The notes under the pieces were generated by a model. It was not told where the DNA came from, did not search any database, and saw nothing but the letters and a program-made list of their open reading frames with translations. A DNA stretch of 39,731 nt from Candidatus Kuenenia stuttgartensis (lineage in GTDB: Bacteria; Planctomycetota; Planctomycetia; Planctomycetales; Planctomycetaceae). The DNA is taken from NCBI GenBank assembly GCA_945904015.1, contig CAMDPK010000058.1:1-39731 (forward strand). The letters run 5' to 3'. The position numbers and the translations under genes were made by a program. Positions 7,332 to 17,400 of this stretch are shown piece by piece; position 1 is the first letter of the stretch, and every line of letters begins with the position of its first letter.

Positions 7332-8345
7332 ATGACTACCCTTGCTCCCTCGACAACTTGGCGAATCACGCAGCCGGATGTGAGCGAGTTGCGTGAACCG
7401 CTGCTGGAGTTGTGGCGACGCAATTTGCCGGACGCCTCGCCGAGTCGTTTCAAGTGGCTGTATGAATCCGGCCGCGCGGAAGCGTTGCTGTTGGGTGAAC
7501 CCCAGGTCGTCGGATCGGCTGGCCTGTTGCGACGGCGGTTCGCGATCGCGGGCGAAGTCGTCAGCGGAGGTGCGGCAATTGACTTGAATGTCGATGAGAG
7601 CCAACGCTCGGTTGGCCCGGCGCTGACGCTCGCGCGGGCGTTGATCCGCATGGCGGAGCAGGGTGGTCTCGCCTGCCTGTATGGGTTGCCGATCCAGCGC
7701 GCGGCGGCGGTGTTGAAACGCTCCGGCTATCGGCAGATCGGTGTGGTTTCCAATTGGACGAAGCTGCTGCGAAGCGAATTCAAACTGCGCGGCGTGTTGC
7801 GGTCGAGATTCGCTGCCAGGCTGGCGGCACCGTTCGTGGATATGGCGTTGCGGCTGAAGTCATCGCATCGTCCTCTGCCGGCCGATGTGGTCGTCGCATC
7901 GCCGGCCGCATTCGATGAGCGATTTGACCGGCTCTGGAACAGCGCGGCGAATCGTTTTGGAGTGCTCGGCGAGCGATCTGCGGACTATCTGACGTGGCGG
8001 TTCTCGCAGTGCCCGGATCTCAAGTACGAGATCTTCACGCTCGCGCGGCATGGTGTGCTGCTGGGCTATGTCGTGTGGTATCGCAGTGCGGACTCTGTCT
8101 GCATCGCCGACATGCTGGCGGAAAAAGACTCGACGGATTTGCTGTTGTCGGAGTTCACTCGACTGGCTCGCCGAGAACGAGCGGATGCGATTCGACTGTC
8201 GTGCTTTGGATCACCGGAGTTCTACCGGCAGGTGGAGGCGGCCGGATTCTCGCGGCGGCAAGATTCGTATCCGGTGCTGGTGCGTTCGTCGGCCGTGTCC
8301 GACGACTGGTATCTGACGATGGCGGATCACGACACCGACGTTTGA
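7332..8345 (+). CDS. GNAT-family acyl/acetyltransferase
   Basis: The 337-residue protein has a GNAT-like N-terminal half: an RFKWLYES segment, then the strand-loop QVVGSAGLLRRRF and a helix region ALTLARALIRMAEQG followed by YGLPIQRAAAVLKRSGYRQI. The second half has LTWRFSQCPD and YVVWYRS and ends YLTMADHDTDV, an ending common in transferases of surface-polysaccharide clusters. It is longer than a single GNAT domain (about 150), so two such domains, as in FemAB-like proteins, are likely. It probably acylates an amino group of a surface compound, but the donor and acceptor cannot be read from sequence. GGAAAG precedes the ATG, and the next gene starts ten bases after its stop. Confidence 0.75.
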   Translation: MTTLAPSTTWRITQPDVSELREPLLELWRRNLPDASPSRFKWLYESGRAEALLLGEPQVVGSAGLLRRRFAIAGEVVSGGAAIDLNVDESQRSVGPALTLARALIRMAEQGGLACLYGLPIQRAAAVLKRSGYRQIGVVSNWTKLLRSEFKLRGVLRSRFAARLAAPFVDMALRLKSSHRPLPADVVVASPAAFDERFDRLWNSAANRFGVLGERSADYLTWRFSQCPDLKYEIFTLARHGVLLGYVVWYRSADSVCIADMLAEKDSTDLLLSEFTRLARRERADAIRLSCFGSPEFYRQVEAAGFSRRQDSYPVLVRSSAVSDDWYLTMADHDTDV

Positions 8346-8354
8346 GATGCGACC

Positions 8355-9365
8355 ATGCCCGTGAGAATCTCCAAACTCGAACTACTGGCTCACACGTTGG
8401 ACGTGACTGGCGGCGGTCGCGTGCTGCGAAGCGTGCGGACTTGGAACGGTGTGCTGATCCTGAACTATCACCGGATCGGCGATCCCGCCAATTCGCCGTT
8501 TGACCACGATTTGTGGAGCGCATCGGTTGTAGACTTCGAGCGGCAAATCGGGTTCTTGGCGAAGAACTTTGACGTGATCGGGCTGTCCGATTTGGAGCAC
8601 TCGCTGAATCAGCCGCGCGGCCAATTCGTGATGCTCACGTTCGATGACGGCTATCGCGACAACTATTCGGCGGCGTTTCCAATCCTGAAATCACACGGCG
8701 TCTCGGCGACGTTTTTCATCGCCACCGGATTTATTGACTGTCCGCGAGCGCCGGCGTGGGATGAACTCGCATGGATGTTGCGGACTACGACGGCAGCGTC
8801 GATCGCAGCGAATGAATGGCTGCCATCGTCCGTGAGCTTGGCCGAGTCCGATCGCCAACGAACCTTCAGTCGATTGCTGTCGGTCTACAAGTCCCTTGGA
8901 TTTGAACTGACTGAGCCGTACCTCGACTTCCTGGCTGACGTGTTGGGAACCGGTCGCTGTCCGCTTTCGCTCGCCCACGATCAGTGGATGACCTGGGACA
9001 TGCTTCGCGAGATGCAGGCCGGCGGCATGACCTTCGGCGGGCACACCGTCGATCACCCGATTCTCGCCAACGCGACATCGGACCAGCAGGATTGGGAAGT
9101 GGGGGAGTGTCGGCGGCGACTGATTGAGGAACTCGGTCAGCCGATTGACGCCTTCAGTTATCCGAACGGCCAGCGAGGCGACTTCAACGAGTTCACTCGC
9201 GCGGCGTTGAGGCATTACGATTATCGCTGGGCCTTCGGTTTCTTCGGCGGTTACTGTCCGCCGGGATACGCCGATCATTTCGCTTTGTGCCGCCGGGGGA
9301 TTGAGACCGAAATCGACCTGGCTCGGTTTCGAGCCATCACGACTCTGCCGCAATTATTCAGCTAA
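8355..9365 (+). CDS. Polysaccharide deacetylase (NodB homology, CE4)
   Basis: The 336-residue protein has the metal-binding NodB motifs MLTFDDGYRD (Asp97/Asp98) and GGHTVDHPIL (His230, His234), plus LNYHRIG near the N-terminus and FSYPNGQRGDF. CE4 enzymes remove acetyl groups from N-acetylated sugars using a divalent metal held by Asp-His-His. No signal peptide is evident, as in many deacetylases of exosortase-type clusters. It is translated just after the GNAT gene and closes the 2014-9365 cluster, which argues that the cluster product is a modified surface glycan or glycolipid. Confidence 0.88.
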   Translation: MPVRISKLELLAHTLDVTGGGRVLRSVRTWNGVLILNYHRIGDPANSPFDHDLWSASVVDFERQIGFLAKNFDVIGLSDLEHSLNQPRGQFVMLTFDDGYRDNYSAAFPILKSHGVSATFFIATGFIDCPRAPAWDELAWMLRTTTAASIAANEWLPSSVSLAESDRQRTFSRLLSVYKSLGFELTEPYLDFLADVLGTGRCPLSLAHDQWMTWDMLREMQAGGMTFGGHTVDHPILANATSDQQDWEVGECRRRLIEELGQPIDAFSYPNGQRGDFNEFTRAALRHYDYRWAFGFFGGYCPPGYADHFALCRRGIETEIDLARFRAITTLPQLFS

Positions 9366-9442
9366 GCGAAGCACCGACTGGCACGCACTCACAGTGGATG
9401 TACGGCTTTCCCCGCGAGCGACTTTTGGTTGGGAACCGCTGA

Positions 9443-9470
9443 TTGACAGCATCGAGGTCGATCCTAGAAT
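9443..9470 (+). promoter_or_regulatory. Candidate sigma-70 promoter for the dehydrogenase leader
   Basis: TTGACA (9443-9448), a 16-base spacer, then TAGAAT (9465-9470). The -35 is perfect and the -10 matches five of six. Transcription would start near 9477. The surrounding CCTAGAATCG recurs in the candidate promoter at 35759-35788. Confidence 0.6.
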
Positions 9471-9479
9471 CGCGCCCCG

Positions 9480-9534
9480 GTGTGCCGCCTGGGCGAATCA
9501 TCGCCGGCATGAATAGTTACCCCCCACGGCACAC
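9480..9534 (+). ncRNA. Structured leader RNA candidate upstream of a dehydrogenase gene
   Basis: GTGTGCCG (9480-9487) pairs perfectly with CGGCACAC (9527-9534). Within it GGCGA (9492-9496) pairs with TCGCC (9501-9505) around the loop ATCA, leaving an unpaired stretch that ends in a run of six C. TGCCG (9483-9487) can pair alternatively with the nearer CGGCA at 9505-9509. The element lies between a good promoter and an intrinsic terminator ahead of the coding start at 9603, the layout of a transcription-controlling leader. It matches no riboswitch class I can name. Confidence 0.4.
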
Positions 9535-9539
9535 TCTTG

Positions 9540-9573
9540 CTCCCACTGGTCTCGCGATCGGTGGGAGTTTTTT
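9540..9573 (+). terminator. Intrinsic terminator or attenuator in the dehydrogenase leader
   Basis: CTCCCAC (9540-9546) and GTGGGAG (9561-9567) form a 7-bp stem with a 14-base loop, followed directly by six T (9568-9573). It is downstream of the promoter at 9443 and 30 bases before the coding start, so it can act both as the end of the upstream cluster and as an attenuator. Confidence 0.7.
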
Positions 9574-9602
9574 GTTGGCTGACGTCACCCGGAGACCTTC
9601 GC

Positions 9603-10544
9603 ATGAGTCGCACGCCCGTCATGGCCGACAAACTTCCGCCACTGTTCCTCGAACTGTTGGGAGAGGACTTCGAGATCTTGCCGTGGGCGACGTCGGCCGA
9701 CTCGGATTCGCTGCGACGGGCCGAGGCGTTCATCACCTACGGACATCCGCGCGTGGACGGGCCGCTGATGGACTTCGCTCCGAATCTGAAGGTTGTCAGC
9801 AATCACGGAGTCGGTGTTGATCACATTGGTCTCGCGGCGGCGGCGGATCGAAACATTCCGGTCGGCAACACCCCCGGTTGTTTGGATGGCTCAACCGCGG
9901 ACATGACTTTTGCCCTGATTTTGGCAACCGCGAGAAACGTCGTGATCGGCGACCGCTACGCGCGCAGTCCGGAGTTCACCGTCTACGAGCCGTCGCTGCT
10001 GATCGGCAAAGAGGTTCACGGCTCGACGCTGGGGATCGTGGGTCTCGGCCGCATCGGCAAGCAGGTGGCTCGGCGCGCGAGCGCGTTCGATATGCGCATC
10101 CTGTATCACAACCGCCGTCGTGATCCGGTCGCGGAAGCCGAGTTCTCCGCCGAGTACCGTTCGCTCAACGACCTGTTGGCCGAGAGCGACTTCGTTGCGC
10201 TCAACTGCCCGCTGACTGCGGAGACCACGAATCTGATCTCGACAGCGCAGTTCGCGTTGATGAAACCGTCGGCGATGCTGATCAACATGTCTCGCGGAGC
10301 GGTCGTCGATACCGATGCGTTGTACGCGGCTCTGAGAACTGGCCGCATCGCCGGGGCAGGCGTCGATGTTACCCAGCCCGAACCGCTGCCGCGCGATCAT
10401 CCGCTGCTGGCAATGCAAAACTTGGTGCTCACGCCGCATCTGGGCAGCGCGTCGGATCGAACTCGCCGCCGCATGATCGAGATGTCGATCGAAAATCTCC
10501 GAGCCGGATTGGCGGGGCGATCGCTGCCGTACCGTGTCGGCTGA
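9603..10544 (+). CDS. D-2-hydroxyacid dehydrogenase (glyoxylate/hydroxypyruvate reductase or SerA-like)
   Basis: The 313-residue NAD(P)-dependent enzyme has NHGVGVDHI in the substrate domain, the dinucleotide loop GIVGLGRIGK (Gly147-x-Gly149-xx-Gly152) and the catalytic trio: Arg in INMSRGAVVD, Glu in DVTQPEPLP and His in LTPHLGSAS. Family members reduce 2-keto acids such as glyoxylate or hydroxypyruvate, or oxidise 3-phosphoglycerate; motifs alone do not choose between these. It lacks the C-terminal ACT domain of many SerA proteins. The start at 9603 follows GGAG (9591-9594), whereas an in-frame start at 9537 would lie inside the terminator hairpin. A structured leader precedes it. Confidence 0.88.
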   Translation: MSRTPVMADKLPPLFLELLGEDFEILPWATSADSDSLRRAEAFITYGHPRVDGPLMDFAPNLKVVSNHGVGVDHIGLAAAADRNIPVGNTPGCLDGSTADMTFALILATARNVVIGDRYARSPEFTVYEPSLLIGKEVHGSTLGIVGLGRIGKQVARRASAFDMRILYHNRRRDPVAEAEFSAEYRSLNDLLAESDFVALNCPLTAETTNLISTAQFALMKPSAMLINMSRGAVVDTDALYAALRTGRIAGAGVDVTQPEPLPRDHPLLAMQNLVLTPHLGSASDRTRRRMIEMSIENLRAGLAGRSLPYRVG

Positions 10545-10726
10545 CGTGGCGTTTTCGCAACAGGACGGTGCGACAGGCACAACCCGAATTGTCGAACAAC
10601 ATCGTTCCGATGGGGCGATCTTCTGGCACGAGCGGTGTCACGCGAGGGTCTTTCCGTCATTCTGTGTGTTGAATCCGGTGGGCCAACGCCGTGGTCAGAA
10701 GCCACCCACGCTTCCAGGAGATGACC

Positions 10727-10861
10727 ATGAACACGCTATTGATGTCGTTGAATTCGCATCTGGTTTGGACTTGGAAATCCACGTCCATGACCGAGTACCT
10801 GTGGACGATCGTTGGGCTGCTGGCCACAGGCTGGTTTTTGTCGACGTTGCGTCGCGCTTGA
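10727..10861 (+). CDS. Small single-span membrane protein (44 aa)
   Basis: A short frame starts MNTLLMSLNSHLVWTWKS and carries one hydrophobic segment (YLWTIVGLLATGWFLSTL, about 24-41) followed by RRA. An AGGAG ribosome site at 10716-10720 sits six bases before the ATG, and the next gene begins 46 bases after the stop with its own AAGGAG. I recognise no family. The membrane segment and good translation start make it a credible gene that length cut-offs would miss. Confidence 0.6.
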   Translation: MNTLLMSLNSHLVWTWKSTSMTEYLWTIVGLLATGWFLSTLRRA

Positions 10862-10906
10862 GAATCGCCGGACCGCTCGCGAGAGTACGTCTCACAAGGA
10901 GTGCTC

Positions 10907-11416
10907 ATGAAAGGTCCGGGACTACGAATCGACGTCGATGTGCGCCGCGCATGGCTTTGCCCTGTCTGCGGACAAGGTCAGCGGCTGACGATGGACATCA
11001 CCGCGCCGCGCTGTTGCTGCGTGCGCGACGGTGCGCCGATGAAACTGGCCGAGGGCCAACGTCCTGGTCGGCTGGCTCTGCGACCGGAGTTGCGCTCGAT
11101 GCTGGATCGCATTCAAGGTGGTGAAGAATTCCCGCGGCTGGCATCGCCGTTGGATTCGGATGGCGGATCGGGCGGTTACGGTGGATCGAAGTCCAGAAAT
11201 CGTTCGCCGCGCCCCGAACGATCTGGCGACTACGCGGATCGACCACCACGCGAGCCTCAGTCGGTCGAGCCTCAAGGCTCGACGACAACTGACGCGATTG
11301 CATCGCCAGCGCCGCCGCCGGCTGTTGCGGAACCGCCGCCTCGACCGCCGGTCCCGCCAGACGGCGATGACTTCGGCGCTGGTCTGAATGTGAGCGAGAC
11401 GTCCGCACCACAATAG
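10907..11416 (+). CDS. Zinc-ribbon protein of unknown function with Pro-rich tail
   Basis: The 169-residue protein begins [20 protein letters not shown] with a CPVCGQG knuckle near residue 18 and a second cysteine group (CCCVRDG) about 24 residues later, suggesting a small zinc ribbon. After about residue 75 it is disordered: Gly/Ser/Arg-rich, then a run of Pro with [15 protein letters not shown]. The start at 10907 follows AAGGAG at a good distance; an ATG six bases upstream is less well placed. I cannot assign a function. It lies 47 bases before uvrA and may be co-transcribed. Confidence 0.72.
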   Translation: MKGPGLRIDVDVRRAWLCPVCGQGQRLTMDITAPRCCCVRDGAPMKLAEGQRPGRLALRPELRSMLDRIQGGEEFPRLASPLDSDGGSGGYGGSKSRNRSPRPERSGDYADRPPREPQSVEPQGSTTTDAIASPAPPPAVAEPPPRPPVPPDGDDFGAGLNVSETSAPQ

Positions 11417-11463
11417 CCGTTCGCTCTGATTTTCATTGGCCGCGCGACAACGATTGTTCCTTC

Positions 11464-14400
11464 ATGGCTGACACGGAAATCGTCATTCGAGGTGCTCGCG
11501 AGCACAATCTGCGCGGCGTCGATCTGCGGCTGCCGAAGAACAAGCTGATCGTGATGACCGGCGTCAGCGGTTCGGGCAAAAGCTCGCTGGCGTTCGACAC
11601 GCTGTATGCCGAAGGGCAACGCCGCTACGTCGAGTCGCTGTCGAGTTACGCTCGGCAGTTTCTCGGTCAGATGCAAAAGCCGGACGTCGATTCGATCACC
11701 GGCCTCGCGCCGTCGATCTCGATCCAGCAGAAGACGTCCGGACGCAACCCGCGATCGACGGTTGGCACGATCACGGAAATCTTCGACTACCTCCGCGTGC
11801 TATTCGCGCGAGTCGGCCAAGGTCACTGCGTTCAATGCCAGCGGCCGATCACAGCGCAGTCGCCGGAACAAATCATCGACAGCATCGCTCGGCTTGAAGT
11901 CGGCACGCAGTTCCTGGTGCTTGCGCCGATCATTCAACGGCAGAAGGGAGAGTACCGCGACCTCTTCGACGACCTGCTGAAGCGCGGCTTCGTGCGTGCT
12001 CGCGTCGATGGCCGCATCGTGCAGTTGTCCGCCGATCTGCGGCTCGACAAACAGATGAAACACACGATCGACGTCGTGGTCGATCGGCTGGAAGCGGGCA
12101 AGTCCTCGCGATCCCGGTTGGCCGAGTCCGTCGAGTCGGCGTTGAAGCTGGCGGACGGCAAGCTGGTGGTCAGCGTGGACGAAACGACCTCCGGCTCCCT
12201 CTCCCCTTGGGAGAGGGCTGGGGTGAGGGATTCAGATCCAGTTGACGCTGCGGAACTCAAAGAAACATCTCGATCGAAACTTGAATCAAGTCGGAACCTC
12301 AAACGGACGCTGGACCCTCACCCTAGCCCTCTCCCAGTGGGAGAGGGGACCGACGATGAGCCGACGACGTCAAACCCTGCCGACCGACTCTACTCCGCCC
12401 ACTACGCCTGCACGCATTGCGGTCTCAGCTACGAGCCGCCGTCGCCGCAGCTTTTCAGTTTCAATAGTCCGCAGGGGATGTGTCTCGACTGCAACGGGCT
12501 GGGCGACCGGTTCGAGTTTCAGTTGGACCGGATGATCCCGGACGACTCGCTGTCGCTGTGGAATGGTGCGATCGAACTGCTCGGCCCACTGAAGGACGTC
12601 GGCAAGTGGCGACGACACGTTTACGACGGCGTGGCAGAGACTCTGGAACTCGATCTGAGTTTGCCGACGGGTTCGGTGCTCAAGACGCCGTGGGCAGAAT
12701 TGTCCGACGAGATTCGAAAAGCGTTGCTGTTCGGCACCGGTTCGCGGCACATCGTCTTCCACTGGAGATACAACGGCGGCATTTGGAAACACGGAGGCAC
12801 ATTCGCCGGACTGATCCCGGAACTGCTGACGAACTACAGCAAGGCGCGCAATCCCGCGCGGCGCAAACAGCTTGAGAAGTACATGGAATTCGCCCGCTGC
12901 ACGTCGTGCGGCGGCACGCGACTCTGTGCGCAGGCGCGGTGCGTGACGGTGAAGTCTGCGTCGTTCGCCAAGCGGGTGCTTTTGGAAGAGGGGGAGAAGG
13001 GGAGAGGGGGAGAGGGGGAGAAAAAGCAAAAGGCGAACGCCAAGGACTCCCCCTCTCCCCCTCTCCCTCTCTCCCCCTCTCAATCCCTCGGCCTGCACGA
13101 AGTCTGCGCTCTCAGCATTCGTGAGGCGGCCCAGTTTTTCGAGAAACTCGAACTCAACCCGACCGAACAGCTCATCGCCAGCGAGGTGATCAAGGAGATT
13201 TGCGGGCGGCTCGGCTTCTTGCTGCGGTGCGGGTTGGATTATCTGACGTTGGACCGCGCTGCACCCACGTTGTCCGGTGGCGAAACGCAGCGCATCCGCT
13301 TGGCCGGGCAGATTGGCTGTGGATTGGTCGGCGTGGTTTACATCCTCGACGAGCCGTCGATTGGTTTGCATCCGCGCGACAACCAAATGCTGCTCGACAG
13401 CCTGTGCGAGCTGCGCGATCAAGGCAACACAGTCATCGTCGTCGAGCATGACGAAGAGACAATGCGCGCGGCCGATCACATCGTCGATTTCGGACCTGGA
13501 CCAGGAGTGCGCGGCGGGCGAGTCGTTGCCGAAGGTTCGTTCGAGAACATTCGCAAGGCGAAAGAAAGTCTGACCGCAAAGTACTTGTCGGGTGAGCTGG
13601 TCATCGACGTGCCCAAACAGCGGAGGAAGCTCGGCAAGAAGGCGATCACGATCAAAGGGGCGAAGCATCACAACCTGCAAAGCGTGGATGCGACGTTTCC
13701 GCTCGAAGCGTTCGTCTGCGTGACGGGCGTCAGCGGTTCCGGAAAGAGTTCGCTGGTCAACGACATCTTGTGGCAGGTGCTCAATCGCGATCTCAACAAG
13801 GGGATCGGCACGCCGGGACCGCATCGGCAGATCACGGGGTTGGAGCATCTCGACAAGGCGATCGACATTGACCAGTCGCCGATCGGCCGCACGCCACGGT
13901 CCAACCCGGCCACATACGTCAAAGTCTTCGATCTGATTCGCGATCTATTCACGCAACTGCCGGAGTCCAAGCGGCGCGGCTACAAGCCGGGGCGATTCAG
14001 CTTCAATGTCAGCGGCGGACGCTGCGAAGCGTGCGAAGGGAACGGCAGCAACAAACTCGAAATGGATTTTCTGGCCGACATGTGGGTGACTTGCGCGGTC
14101 TGCGGCGGGCATCGATTCAATCACGAAACCCTGGAAGTGAAGTTCAAGGAAAAGAGCATTGCCGATGTCCTGGAACTCGACGTGCAACAAGCTCTCGAAC
14201 ATTTCGCGAACATCGCGCCGATCACCAAACTGCTGCAAACGCTGCACGATGTCGGGCTGGATTATCTCAAGCTCGGCCAGCCGTCGCCGACGCTTTCGGG
14301 CGGCGAGGCTCAGCGGATCAAGCTCGCTCGTGAACTCGGCAAGCGATCGACCGGCCGCACGGTTTATCTGCTGGATGAGCCGACAACCGGACTGCACTTC

Positions 14401-17400
14401 GCCGACATCCATCGGCTGCTCGACGTCTTGCAGGGCTTCGTCAACAACGGCAACACGGTGATCGTCGTCGAACACAACCTCGACGTCATCAAGACGGCTG
14501 ACTGGGTGATCGACCTTGGTCCTGAAGGTGGCTCCGGCGGTGGCCGCATCGTTTGCTCTGGCACGCCGGAAGAGATCGCAGCGTGTGACGAGTCCCATAC
14601 CGGCTGCGCGCTGCGAGCGGTGTTACCACCAAGGGTTGGTGGTCAGTGGTCAGTGGCCAGTGGTCAGAAACGGAAGAAGCAAGCCACAACGGACAACGGA
14701 CAATGGACAACGGACAAAGCCATCACCATCCGCGGTGCGGCTCAGCACAACTTGCAGCACATTGATCTGACGATCCCGCGAGACAAAATGAGCGTCTTCT
14801 GCGGACCCAGCGGGAGTGGCAAGAGTTCGTTAGCGATGGACACACTCTATGCCGAGGGGCAACGGCGGTACGTCGAGTCGCTGTCGAGTTACGCGCGGCA
14901 GTTCCTCGGCCAGATGCCGAAGCCGAAGGTCGAGCACATTCACGGCCTCTCGCCAGCGATTGCCATTGAACAGAAAACGACAGGTAGCACGCCACGCTCA
15001 ACCGTCGGCACCGTGACTGAAATCTACGACTACCTGCGAATCCTGTGGTGTCGGCTCGGCATGCTGCATTGTCCGGAGTGCGGCATCGCGGTCACGACGC
15101 AAACGACGGACGAGGTGATTGATTCGATCCTGAGTGAGGGGCGAGGGGCGAGGGGCGAGGGGCGAGGAACAAAAGCCTCCGGTCGACTCGCCCCTCGCCC
15201 CTCGTCCCTCGCCCCTCTCCTCATCCTCGCTCCGCAAGATATCAAAGTCGGAGACAAGCACGAGCGGTTGTGGGAGTCGCTGAAGACTCGTGGCTATCGC
15301 CGAGTGCGCATCGACGGCGCGACCTACCGGCTGGAAGACGTTCCCAAAATCGACCGCAAGAGCAAGCATGTCATCGAGGTTGTTGTCGACCGTGTTGCCG
15401 CCGGCCAGTCGCGCAGCCGTCTGGCGAGTTCCGTTGAGCAAGCCTTCGATCTCGGTCGCGGCTTCATCCGAGTTGCGCACGTCGATGACGACATGTCGGA
15501 AGAGCACTGGAGAATCGACAGCTACTCGTTGCACTTCGCATGTCAGAAGTGCGGCCGCGGGTTTGAACAACTGACGCCGCACAACTTCACGTTCAACAGT
15601 CCGCTCGGTTGGTGTCCGGGATGCGAGGGCCTGGGAGTTCAACAAGGGACCGACCTCACTGCGCTCATCAACGAACCGAAGAAGTCGCTCGCCGATGGAG
15701 CGGTCACGGCATGGCCCGACGTCGCAAGCACTCCGTTGTTCCGAGCGATGCTGACCGCGCTGGCTCAGCAGTTTGGAATCCCGTTGGACGTTCCATTCGA
15801 TCGGCTTGATCCGCGACACAAACGGCTGGTGCTGCACGGAACGGGAGAGCGGTGGATTGAAGCTGGGGGATTGCAAAATGCAAATTGCAAAATGCAAATT
15901 GCAAATTGGAGCTTCCAATACAAAGGGCTGTATCCCGCGATTGAGGAGGCGGGGCGGGTGTCGTTCTCGTACCGGAATCGGCTGTTTGGCATGACGGGGG
16001 AGGTCGCGTGTTCGGTGTGCGATGGAAGTCGGTTGCGCGATGATGCGGCGAACGTGCGGATGCGCGGATTCACGTTGCAGCAGCTTTGCGAATTGCCGCT
16101 CGATGAGGCGTTGAAGTTTTTGAAGACGCTCAAGTTGACGGGCAGCGACAAGAAGATCGCCGGCGACTTGCTGAGCGAGGCGACGCATCGGCTCACGTTT
16201 TTGGTCGATGTCGGCTTGAACTATCTCAGTCTCGCGAGAACGTTGCCGACACTGTCGGGCGGCGAGTGCCAGCGTATTCGGCTGGCCGGGCAGATCGGCC
16301 GAGCGTTGACGGGCGTGTTGTATGTGCTCGACGAACCGACGATCGGTTTGCATCCGCGAGACAACGGACGGTTGTTGACAGCACTGAAGAAACTGCGTGA
16401 CCTCGGCAACACGTTGATCTTGGTCGAGCACGATCGCGAAGTGCTCGGCGCAGCCGATCGGCTGTACGACTTTGGGCCAGGAGCGGGACGGCTCGGAGGT
16501 ACGGTGACGGCCGAGGGATCGCCGCGGCAAATCGGCTGCGACGAGAAGTCGCTGACAGGGCAGTTCTTGTCGGGACGACGTGAGATTCCGATTCCGGTGA
16601 CACGAAGAGTGGTGAGTGGAGAGTGGGGAGTGGGGAGTGAAGCGCAGAAGACAAAGAAGCGCATCAAAAAACTCCCCACTTCCCACTCGCCACTCACCAC
16701 TGCTTGGCTGGAAGTCATCGGCGCTCGGCACCGCAATCTGCGGAATGTGCATCTCAAGATTCCGCTGGGGACGCTGACGGTCGTGACTGGCGTCAGCGGA
16801 TCGGGGAAGAGTTCGCTGATTCAGGAGACGCTCGCGAAAGCGGTCGCGAGGAAACTGCATCGGCTGAATGAGACTCCGGGGCCGCACGACGAACTGCGCG
16901 GTCTTGAGAAGATCGACAAGTTGATCGTGGTCGATCAGCAGCCGATCGGGAACACGCCGAAGTCGAATCCGGGCACGTTCACCGGCGTGTTTGACGAGAT
17001 CCGCGAGCTGTTCGCGCAGTTGCCCGAATCGAAAGTGCGTGGCTGGAGAGCCGGTCGTTTCAGCTTCAATCGCGCGGGCGGTCGTTGCGAACCGTGCGAG
17101 GGAAACGGCCAGAAGCTGATCGAGATGCACTTCCTGCCCGACGTCTGGATCGAGTGCGATCAATGTCGCGGCAAGCGCTACAACGCCGAAACGCTGGCGG
17201 CGAAATATCGCGGACAGTCGATTGCCGATGTGCTCGACATGCCGATCGGCCAGTCGCGTGAACTCTTCGAGAACATCCCTCGCATTCGCGGCACGCTGGC
17301 GACGCTGTGCGCGGTCGGCTTGGATTATCTGACGCTCGGTCAATCCGCACCGACGCTGTCGGGGGGCGAGGCGCAGCGAGTGAAACTGGCGGCGGAACTC

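Noticed and set aside
9378..9491. Resemblance to the ZTP riboswitch (GACTGGC near 9378 and GCCGCCTGGGC at 9484-9494)
   Set aside because: The central conserved stem-loop with the GGGGAGCG-type segment is not in place and a good promoter lies between the two matching words, so the likely transcript would lack the 5' half.
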